A stretch of DNA of 61,606 bases, from positions 1-61,606 of the forward strand of contig JAJZGI010000006.1 of the NCBI GenBank assembly GCA_021798575.1, written 5' to 3'. Below are positions 55,086 through 61,606 of the stretch, piece after piece. The DNA comes from Pseudomonadota bacterium. GTDB taxonomy: Bacteria > Pseudomonadota > Alphaproteobacteria > Acetobacterales > Acetobacteraceae. A program made the translations under genes and the position numbers. Every line of letters starts with the position of its first letter. The first letter of the stretch is position 1. The notes below the pieces were generated by a model that worked only from the letters and a program-made list of their open reading frames with translations, searched no databases and had not been told where the DNA came from.

Positions 55086-56288
55086 GTGAATGACGCCTTT
55101 ATCTGCGACTTTGTCCGCACGCCTTTTGGCCGCTATGGCGGCGCTTTGCGCAACGTCCGGGCCGACGACCTGGCGGCGCATCCACTCCGCGTCCTCATGG
55201 CGCGCCACCCGCGGCTGGACTGGGAGGCGGTCGATGACGTGATCCTCGGCTGCGCCAACCAGGCGGGGGAGGACAACCGCAACATCGCCCGCATGGCGCT
55301 GCTGCTGGCCGGGCTGCCGGTCTGCGTCCCCGGCTCCACCGTCAACCGGCTCTGCGGCTCCGGGCTGGATGCGCTGGGCACGGCGGCGCGCGCCATCCGC
55401 TCGGGCGAGGCGCAGTTGATGCTCGCCGGCGGCGCCGAGAGCATGACCCGCGCGCCCTTCGTCACGCCAAAGGCCCATGAGGCCTTCGCTCGCGCGCCTG
55501 AAATCCATGATACCACCATCGGCTGGCGATTCGTGAACCGGCTCCTGAAAGCGCAATACGGCGTCGATTCGATGCCCGAGACCGGCGAGAATGTCGCGGA
55601 GGATTTCCATATCTCGCGCCACGACCAGGATCTCTTCGCCTGGCGCAGCCAGATGAAGACCGGCGCCGCCCAAGCCGCCGGCTATTTCACCCGCGAGATC
55701 GCGCCGATCACCGTCCCAGGCGCCAAAATTGATACGCTGGTCGAGCATGACGAACATCCGAGGCCGGATACGAGCCTGGAGGGTCTGGCGCGGCTCAAAA
55801 CCCCGTTCCGTAACCCGGGCACGGTCACCGCGGGCAACACCGCGGGCGTGAATGACGGTGCGGGCGCGCTCATCCTCGCCAGCGCCGCCGCTGCGCACAC
55901 GCACGGCCTCACGCCTCGGGCGCGTATCGTTTCCATGGCAACCGCAGGCGTGGCACCCCGCGTCATGGGCATCGGCCCGCTGCCCGCCATCCAGAAGCTT
56001 CTGGCAAAATGCAGCCTTTCTCTGCACCAGATCGACATCATCGAGCTGAACGAGGCCTTCGCGTCGCAGGCGCTCGCGGTCACACGCGGCCTCGGGCTGA
56101 ATGACGACGACCCGCGGGTCAACCCGCATGGGGGTGCCATCGCCATCGGCCACCCGCTCGGCGCGTCGGGCGCGCGCATCGTCATGACCGCCGTCAACGC
56201 GCTGGAGCATATCGGCGGGCAGCGCGCCATCGCCGCCATGTGTGTCGGCGTCGGCCAGGGCATCGCCATGCTGATCGAAAAAACCTGA
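55086..56288 (+). CDS. pcaF: beta-ketoadipyl-CoA thiolase
   Basis: A 400-residue thiolase that splits beta-ketoadipyl-CoA into succinyl-CoA and acetyl-CoA. The nucleophile is Cys90 in NRLCGSGLDAL, with GGAIAIGHPLGASGARI and the second Cys in MCVGVGQGIAML. Start is GTG at 55086; AAGGAG is 13 bases away from it but seven from an in-frame CTG at 55080, so a CTG start is possible. It follows pcaG by 30 bp. Confidence 0.95.
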   Translation: MNDAFICDFVRTPFGRYGGALRNVRADDLAAHPLRVLMARHPRLDWEAVDDVILGCANQAGEDNRNIARMALLLAGLPVCVPGSTVNRLCGSGLDALGTAARAIRSGEAQLMLAGGAESMTRAPFVTPKAHEAFARAPEIHDTTIGWRFVNRLLKAQYGVDSMPETGENVAEDFHISRHDQDLFAWRSQMKTGAAQAAGYFTREIAPITVPGAKIDTLVEHDEHPRPDTSLEGLARLKTPFRNPGTVTAGNTAGVNDGAGALILASAAAAHTHGLTPRARIVSMATAGVAPRVMGIGPLPAIQKLLAKCSLSLHQIDIIELNEAFASQALAVTRGLGLNDDDPRVNPHGGAIAIGHPLGASGARIVMTAVNALEHIGGQRAIAAMCVGVGQGIAMLIEKT

Positions 56289-57445
56289 TGTCGCTCGCCG
56301 AACAGACGGCGGCGACGCCCGCCATGCTGGGGCTGTTCTCGCCGGGCGCCACCGTGCAGGCCATGCTGGACGTGGAGGCAGCACTGGCCCAGGCGGGCGC
56401 CGCTACAGGCCTGATCTCCGCGCAATCCGCGCTCGCCATCGGCAACGCCTGCCAGGGCGCCGACATCGACCTCGAGCTTCTGGCCGATGACGCCAGGCAC
56501 AGCGGCACGCTCGTCATTCCGCTCGTGCAGTGGCTCAAATCCCGCGTCCCCGGGCATGAGAGCGCCGTCCATGTCGGCGGCACCAGCCAGGACATCATCG
56601 ACACCGCGATGGTCCTGCAACTGCGCGCGGGCGTCGCGCTCTTGCAGGCCGATCTCTCACGCATGGCCGATGCCGCCGCCACGCTGGCGCAGGCACACAC
56701 CGCGACACCCCTGGCCGGTCGCACCCTCCTGCAACCCGCGCTGCCGATCACCCTGGGGCTGAAGGCCGCCTACTGGCTGGCCGCCATCACCGACTCCCGC
56801 CGCGCGATCGCGCACGCGAGCGCCACGGCGTTCTTCCTGCAATGCGGCGGTGCCGCCGGAACGTTGGACGTACCGGGCGAGAATTATCCGGCCTTCGTAC
56901 AGGCATTCGCAGGCGCGCTGGCGCTGCCCGTCGGCCTGCCCTGGCACACCGCGCGGGCACCCCTGGTCCGGCTCGCCTCATCCATCGCCGCAGCCGTCGG
57001 CGCTGCGGGGAAAATCGGCACGGACATCGCGCTGATGATGCAGCCTGAAATCGGCGAGGCCGCCGAACCCGCGGCACCTGGTCGCGGTGGCTCCTCCGCC
57101 ATGGCGCATAAGCGCAACCCCACACTCAGCATCGCCGCCCGCGCCGCCGCCATCCGGATGCCGGGCTATATCGCCACGCTCCTCGCCGCCCAGGACCAGG
57201 CACACGAGCGCGCCGCCGGCGCCTGGCAGGCGGAGGCCGTGACCTGGACGGCCCTGATACTCTGCGCGAGCGGTGGTCTCGCCGCCATCGCACAGGCGTT
57301 GCCCGGGCTCGAGATCAACCCGCAGCGCATGGCCGAAAATCTGGCTCAGCTCGCCCCTGCCCAACCCTCCGCCGCCATCCCCCACCTCATCGAAACCGCC
57401 CTGGCCGATCACCAGGCCTTCCAAGGCACCCGCGCGCATGATTGA
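56288..57445 (+). CDS. pcaB: 3-carboxy-cis,cis-muconate cycloisomerase
   Basis: A 385-residue member of the fumarase/argininosuccinate lyase superfamily, starting MSLAEQTAATPAMLGL. The signature GGSSAMAHKRNPTLS is near residue 275, and HVGGTSQDIIDTAMVLQ contains the catalytic region. It lactonises carboxymuconate to 4-carboxymuconolactone. ATG shares one base with the pcaF stop; the frame open before it is pcaF read out of frame. Confidence 0.94.
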   Translation: MSLAEQTAATPAMLGLFSPGATVQAMLDVEAALAQAGAATGLISAQSALAIGNACQGADIDLELLADDARHSGTLVIPLVQWLKSRVPGHESAVHVGGTSQDIIDTAMVLQLRAGVALLQADLSRMADAAATLAQAHTATPLAGRTLLQPALPITLGLKAAYWLAAITDSRRAIAHASATAFFLQCGGAAGTLDVPGENYPAFVQAFAGALALPVGLPWHTARAPLVRLASSIAAAVGAAGKIGTDIALMMQPEIGEAAEPAAPGRGGSSAMAHKRNPTLSIAARAAAIRMPGYIATLLAAQDQAHERAAGAWQAEAVTWTALILCASGGLAAIAQALPGLEINPQRMAENLAQLAPAQPSAAIPHLIETALADHQAFQGTRAHD

Positions 57446-58118
57446 CAAATTTGTCCCCGATATCGCCGCCGCCCTCAAAGGCATCGCCGATGATTCCGTC
57501 ATCATGATTGGTGGGTTCGGCGCGGTCGGCTCCCCCAATGCGCTCATCGATGGCTTGCTGGAGCTGAACCTGAAAGGCCTGACCATCGTCGCGAACAATG
57601 CCGGTGCCGCGTTCGGCGGCCTGCCCAAACTCATGCAGGCCGGTTCCATCCGTAAGGTCGTCTGCTCCTACCCCAAGGGCGTTGAAAAATCGGTCTTCGT
57701 GGAATTATACCGGGACGGCAAAATCGAGCTGGAGCTCGTCCCGCAAGGCACGCTGGCGGAGCGCATCCGCGCGGCCGGCGCGGGTATTCCGGCCTTTTTC
57801 ACCCCCACAGGCGCCGGCACGCTGCTCACCGAGAACCGGGAGACCCGCGTCATCAATGGCAGGCTCTGCGTGTTGGAGGACGCTCTGTTCGCCGACGCCG
57901 CCCTGGTGGAGGCCTGGCAGGCCGACCGCTGGGGCAATCTCACCTACCGCTTGGCGGGGCGGAATTTCAACCCTGTCATGGCCGGCGCCGCGAAACTCAC
58001 CATCGTGCAGACCCAGCACAGGGTCGCGCTGGGTGAGCTCGCCCCCGATCACGTCATCACCCCGGGTATCTACGTGGACCGAGTCGTCCACGTGCCCTAC
58101 GGCGACCCAGAAATTTAG
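57438..58118 (+). CDS. pcaI: 3-oxoadipate CoA-transferase subunit A
   Basis: A 226-residue alpha subunit that activates beta-ketoadipate with succinyl-CoA. VIMIGGFGAVGSPNALIDGL (CoA-transferase family I) and AGIPAFFTPTGAGTLL are typical. Its ATG lies inside the end of pcaB (8-bp overlap). Confidence 0.95.
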   Translation: MIDKFVPDIAAALKGIADDSVIMIGGFGAVGSPNALIDGLLELNLKGLTIVANNAGAAFGGLPKLMQAGSIRKVVCSYPKGVEKSVFVELYRDGKIELELVPQGTLAERIRAAGAGIPAFFTPTGAGTLLTENRETRVINGRLCVLEDALFADAALVEAWQADRWGNLTYRLAGRNFNPVMAGAAKLTIVQTQHRVALGELAPDHVITPGIYVDRVVHVPYGDPEI

Positions 58119-58128
58119 AGGTATGCGC

Positions 58129-58785
58129 ATGTCAGCAGCCATTCCACTCAAAACCCTGTCGCGGGATGCGATGGCGGCGCGCATCGCGTCCGACATCCCG
58201 GAGGGCTGGGTCGTCAATCTCGGCATCGGCGCGCCGACCCTGGTGGCCAACCACGTCCCCGCCACGCGCGAGGTCATCTTCCATTCCGAGAACGGCGTGC
58301 TGGGCGTCGGCCCGGCGCCCGCGCCGCACCACACTAACCCCTGGCTCATCAACGCGGGCAAGCAGCATATCACCCTGCGCGACGGCGCCAGCATCATCGG
58401 CCATGCCGACAGCTTCGCCATCATCCGCGGCGGCCATCTGGACCTCGCGGTACTCGGCGGCTACGAGGTCGCGCAGAACGGCGACCTCGCCAACTGGTCA
58501 ACCGGCCCGGACGATATCGCACCCGGTGTCGGCGGCGCGATGGACCTCGGCGCGGGTGCCAAGCGGGTCTGGATCCTGATGGACCATGTGAGCAAATCCG
58601 GCGCGTCGAAGCTCGTGGAAAAATGCAGTTATCCGCTCACCGCGCTGGGCTCGGTCACACGCGTCTACACCAACATCGCGGTCATCGACATCACCGCGCG
58701 CGGATTTGTCCTGTGTGAGGCCGCACCGGGCCTCAGCTTCGAGGACATCCAGAACCACACGGAGGCAAAATTACATCTTCCATAA
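58129..58785 (+). CDS. pcaJ: 3-oxoadipate CoA-transferase subunit B
   Basis: A 218-residue beta subunit with the catalytic glutamate in HSENGVLGVGP (about residue 48). WVVNLGIGAPTLVANHVP is conserved. The ATG at 58129 is seven bases after GAGG; an ATG six bases earlier is too close to it. Last gene of the pca operon; the next gene has its own promoter. Confidence 0.95.
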   Translation: MSAAIPLKTLSRDAMAARIASDIPEGWVVNLGIGAPTLVANHVPATREVIFHSENGVLGVGPAPAPHHTNPWLINAGKQHITLRDGASIIGHADSFAIIRGGHLDLAVLGGYEVAQNGDLANWSTGPDDIAPGVGGAMDLGAGAKRVWILMDHVSKSGASKLVEKCSYPLTALGSVTRVYTNIAVIDITARGFVLCEAAPGLSFEDIQNHTEAKLHLP

Positions 58786-58795
58786 TCTGTTGCGC

Positions 58796-58824
58796 TTTAC
58801 AGGGCCAACGCTGTAAGTTATACT
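58796..58824 (+). promoter_or_regulatory. promoter for the acyl-CoA synthetase/marR pair
   Basis: -35 TTTACA (58796-58801), 17 bp, -10 TATACT (58819-58824), each one base from consensus. The predicted start is near 58831, about 33 bases before the gene. The palindrome at 58816-58832 covers the -10 and start point. Confidence 0.65.
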
Positions 58825-58832
58825 TCATAACA
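58816..58832. promoter_or_regulatory. 17-bp palindromic operator, copy 2
   Basis: AGTTAT and ATAACA arms flank a 5-bp spacer (ACTTC). Arms, spacing and position on a -10 match the element at 71-87. The MarR protein encoded two genes downstream is the obvious candidate ligand. Confidence 0.65.
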
Positions 58833-58863
58833 TAATAAACCGGGCGCCAGGGGATAGACGATC

Positions 58864-60984
58864 ATGACCGCCGACAATTCGCCTCGTCCGCACCTTACCC
58901 CCGCTTCATTAAACCGTCTGCTGCGCCCGCGCTCCATCGCCATCATCGGCGCCTCCGCCACGCCGGGCTCGCTCGGTGCCAGCGTGCTGGGCAATCTGGA
59001 GCGCCAGCGCTACGTGGGGGAAATCCATCTCGTCAACCCCAACCGCGCGGAGATCAACGGCAGGCCATGCGTGGCCTCCGCGCTGGATCTCCCCCCGGGC
59101 ATCGATTGCGCGGTGCTCGCCGTGCCGCGCGCGGCGGTGCTGCAAGCGGTGCGGGACTGCGCGGCGCGCAATATCGGCGGTGTCATCATCTACGCCGTCG
59201 GCTTCGCCGAATCCGGCCCAGAGGGCCTCACGCAACAGCAGGAGATCGCCCGGATCGCTGTGCAATCCGGCATGGTGATCGAAGGGCCGAACTGCCTCGG
59301 CATGGTGAACTATATCGACGGCGCACCGCTCACCTTCGTCGAGACTCCAGCCCGCAGATTGACCGGCCAGGGTGTCGCCATCGTCAGCCAGAGCGGCGCC
59401 ATCGCGGCGATCCTCAGCGTCTCGTTGCATAATCGCGACGTCGCGCTGTCCTTCACCGTCTCCACGGGGAACGAGGCCGTCAGCGGCGTGGAGGACTATC
59501 TGGAATATATGATCGAAGATGAGCAGACATCGGTCATCACCCTCATCGCCGAACATTTCCGGGACCCACAGCGCCTGCTCACCCTCGCCCGCCGCGCCGC
59601 CGCGCTGGGCAAGCCCGTCGTCCTGCTGCACCCTGGCCGCAGCCAGGCCGCGCGCGCCTCCGCCGCCACCCACACCGGCGCCATGGTGGGGGACGATGCG
59701 GTGATGCGCGTGATGGTGCAGGACGCCGGGTTCATCCTCGTCGAATCCCTGGCGGAAGTCCTGGATGTCACCGAGCTGCTGGCGCGTTGCCCGGGTCCAT
59801 TCAGCGGCGGCACCATGCTGCTCACCGAATCCGGCGCGTTCAAGGCCCTGGCGCTGGACCAATGTATCGAGGCGGGCGTGCCCCTGCCAGAAATATCGGA
59901 CTCCAACGCCACGCGGCTGCGGGAGACGATCCCTGACTTCATCCCCGCCACCAACCCGCTGGACCTCACCGCCCAGGCCCTCGTGGATCCGGATATCTAC
60001 AGTCGCGCGCTGGAAGCCCTGCTCGATGACCCGCAATTCGGCGTGCTCATGTTCGGCATCATTCTAACCGATGAGGCCACATCTGGCCGCAAGCTTCCGG
60101 CCATCATCCAGGCCATCAAAAACCTGAAACCCACCAAGCCGGTCATCGTCGCCGGGCTGGATGAGGGTGCCGCCGTAGCGCCCGCGCATATCAAGGCGCT
60201 GCGCGAACTGGGCGTGCCGTTCTTCCATTCGGCTGAACGGGTTTTTCTCGCTTTGGCCCGTCTCAAACCGCATCCTCCGCGCCCGGCATTCGCGGCGCCG
60301 GCCATCCATAGCATCGCACCCCTGCGGCCTGGAATCATGGCCGAATACCGCGCCAAACATCTGCTAAAGGAGCTTGGCCTCACCACGCCCCCCGGTCATC
60401 TGGCTGGCACGATCGCCGAGGCCGAGACCATCGCGCGGAGCATCGCCTATCCGGTCGTGCTCAAGGCGCAGTCGCCTGATCTTCCCCATAAAACCGAGGC
60501 AGGCGGCGTCATCCTCAACCTGGCCGATGCGGCCTCGCTCCGCCAGGGCTGGGCGCGCCTGCATGAGAACATCGCCGCCTATCACCCCGGCCTGACGCTG
60601 GACGGTGTCCTGGTGGAGACCATGGGTGCCCGCGGTACCGAGCTCATCATCGGCGCGCGGCGCGATGCGGACTGGGGGCCCGTCCTGCTCGCAGGCTTCG
60701 GCGGCGTGATGGCGGAGGTCACGCAGGATATCCGGCTGATGCCGCCCGGTCTCTGCGAGGCGGCGATCCTGGATGAGCTTCGCAAACTGGCAGGCGGTGT
60801 GATCCTGGATGGATTTCGTGGCTCGCCACCGCTCGATATCGTCGCCGTCGCCGACATCATCATGCGCCTCGATGCGTTTGTCTCCGCCCACCCCGAGGTG
60901 AAGGAAATTGATATCAACCCCGTCATTGTGTATCCGCGAGGCCAAGGCGCGCTGGCGCTGGACGCGCTGATGCTCGTCGCGTGA
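58864..60984 (+). CDS. NDP-forming acyl-CoA synthetase, feruloyl-CoA synthetase-like
   Basis: A 706-residue single-chain acyl-CoA synthetase of the ADP-forming superfamily. Order: CoA-binding domain (SIAIIGASATPGSLG, about residue 22), succinyl-CoA-ligase-like domains with VIEGPNCLGMVNYI and the phospho-His in ATHTGAMVG (His270), then an ATP-grasp domain from about 480 (VVLKAQSPDLPHKTEAGGV). FerA of Sphingobium SYK-6, which activates ferulate and coumarate, belongs to this family and is likewise controlled by a MarR protein. Substrate here is inferred from the pca context; other acids are possible. Confidence 0.85.
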   Translation: MTADNSPRPHLTPASLNRLLRPRSIAIIGASATPGSLGASVLGNLERQRYVGEIHLVNPNRAEINGRPCVASALDLPPGIDCAVLAVPRAAVLQAVRDCAARNIGGVIIYAVGFAESGPEGLTQQQEIARIAVQSGMVIEGPNCLGMVNYIDGAPLTFVETPARRLTGQGVAIVSQSGAIAAILSVSLHNRDVALSFTVSTGNEAVSGVEDYLEYMIEDEQTSVITLIAEHFRDPQRLLTLARRAAALGKPVVLLHPGRSQAARASAATHTGAMVGDDAVMRVMVQDAGFILVESLAEVLDVTELLARCPGPFSGGTMLLTESGAFKALALDQCIEAGVPLPEISDSNATRLRETIPDFIPATNPLDLTAQALVDPDIYSRALEALLDDPQFGVLMFGIILTDEATSGRKLPAIIQAIKNLKPTKPVIVAGLDEGAAVAPAHIKALRELGVPFFHSAERVFLALARLKPHPPRPAFAAPAIHSIAPLRPGIMAEYRAKHLLKELGLTTPPGHLAGTIAEAETIARSIAYPVVLKAQSPDLPHKTEAGGVILNLADAASLRQGWARLHENIAAYHPGLTLDGVLVETMGARGTELIIGARRDADWGPVLLAGFGGVMAEVTQDIRLMPPGLCEAAILDELRKLAGGVILDGFRGSPPLDIVAVADIIMRLDAFVSAHPEVKEIDINPVIVYPRGQGALALDALMLVA

Positions 60985-61001
60985 TGCGGGAAAAGGGTGA
61001 C

Positions 61002-61484
61002 ATGGACGACGAACCGACTGAAAACCTCCCGGCGGTCAGCCATCCGCTCGCCTCCCATATCGGGTTTTTGCTGCGGCGCGTGCAGCTCGCCGTCTTCAGC
61101 GACTTTCAGACCCGCACGGCCACGTTCGAGATCACGCCGTCCGAATACGCGATCCTACAGGTGCTCCACGCCTCGCCCAGAATGCAGCAGAACCGGCTGG
61201 CGGAGATCATCGGGGTCAAACCCGCCAACTGCGTCGTGCTGATCAACGGGCTGGAGAAGCGCCATCTGCTGATCCGCCGGGCCTATTCCAAAAAACTGCC
61301 GCAGGGGCGTGCGCTCGCGTTGAGCCTGACGATGGAGGGCAAGGAGTTCCTCAAAAAAATGAACGTCCGGGTGCTCGAACACCAGAAATTCCTGGTCGAT
61401 CTGCTCGGCGTCAGAGCGCACGAAGAGCTACGGGACCATCTCACATCCCTGCTGGACCAGGCCGACCGGGGCTTGCTGGGCTAG
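61002..61484 (+). CDS. MarR-family transcriptional regulator
   Basis: A winged-helix regulator of about 160 residues. The HTH core is EITPSEYAILQVLHASP, NRLAEIIGVKPANCVVLING and LEKRHLLIRRAYSK; the dimerisation helices follow at the C-terminus. The ATG at 61002 has AAGGG four bases upstream; the frame also allows GTG at 60981 or ATG at 60984, overlapping the synthetase stop. It probably represses its own operon through the palindrome at 58816 and responds to an aryl-CoA thioester, as family members in hydroxycinnamate catabolism do. Confidence 0.9.
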   Translation: MDDEPTENLPAVSHPLASHIGFLLRRVQLAVFSDFQTRTATFEITPSEYAILQVLHASPRMQQNRLAEIIGVKPANCVVLINGLEKRHLLIRRAYSKKLPQGRALALSLTMEGKEFLKKMNVRVLEHQKFLVDLLGVRAHEELRDHLTSLLDQADRGLLG

Positions 61485-61606
61485 GGAACCTCTGCGTAGT
61501 CTGATTGGATCAGGCCTATTTTGAGATACATCGGCTTTTCTTCATGTTTTTACTTAGTTTTTGGCAAAGTTTTCTATTTTTCCATGCTTTGGACGCAATT
61601 ATCCTA
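61485..61606. other. AT-rich right end, possible insertion-sequence edge
   Basis: After the marR stop the sequence drops in GC. The stop lies in CTAG, followed at once by GGAACCTCTGCGTAGTC, which resembles the terminal repeat of some IS5-type elements that insert at short CTAG/TA targets. No transposase is visible before the window ends, so this is only a suggestion. Confidence 0.25.

Overview
The window is a contiguous piece of a GC-rich alphaproteobacterial chromosome. The ribosomal and RNA polymerase gene order, the Hint-domain repeat protein, the LPS-export genes and the aromatic-acid operon together suggest an acidophilic or soil member of the Acetobacteraceae. That assignment is inference, since there is no rRNA in the window.

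Left end (1-3.7 kb): the first codons of a minus-strand gene cut by the window edge, driven by a strong sigma70-like promoter whose -10 sits inside a 17-bp palindrome. Next come a REP-like repeat and a 1102-residue repeat protein ending in a Hint (hedgehog/intein-type) domain.

3.7-31.2 kb, all minus strand: the translation/transcription super-locus. In transcription order it reads rplK-rplA, rplJ-rplL, rpoB-rpoC, then rpsL-rpsG-tuf joined to the S10, spc and alpha gene sets down to rpoA-rplQ. The string is complete except that fusA is missing between rpsG and tuf, and secE/nusG are missing before rplK. Structured intergenic elements (attenuator-like hairpins before rpsL, after rplL, before rpsM and after rplO) are described individually.

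31.3-37.0 kb, plus strand: lptF-lptG-lptD-surA, an envelope operon that puts LPS on the outer membrane.

37.2-47.5 kb, plus strand: a cluster with a type I secretion ABC transporter (degenerate C39-like N-terminus), an HlyD adaptor, a Sel1-repeat protein, a two-domain glycosyltransferase, a protein with ChW-like repeats and a second glycosyltransferase. This is the least conventional part of the window and may be a secretion/glycosylation system.

47.5-50.3 kb, minus strand: a SCO-type copper/thiol protein and a DsbD/ScsB-type transmembrane reductase.

50.5-61.5 kb: a complete 4-hydroxybenzoate/protocatechuate branch of the beta-ketoadipate pathway. An AraC-type regulator diverges from pobA, then a fused pcaD-pcaC gene, pcaH, pcaG, pcaF, pcaB, pcaI and pcaJ, converting 4-hydroxybenzoate to succinyl-CoA and acetyl-CoA. 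A separate promoter then drives an NDP-forming acyl-CoA synthetase resembling feruloyl-CoA synthetase, followed by a MarR-type regulator. The 17-bp palindrome on that promoter's -10 has the same form as the one at the left end of the window, which suggests a small MarR regulon that feeds hydroxycinnamate-type compounds into the pca pathway.
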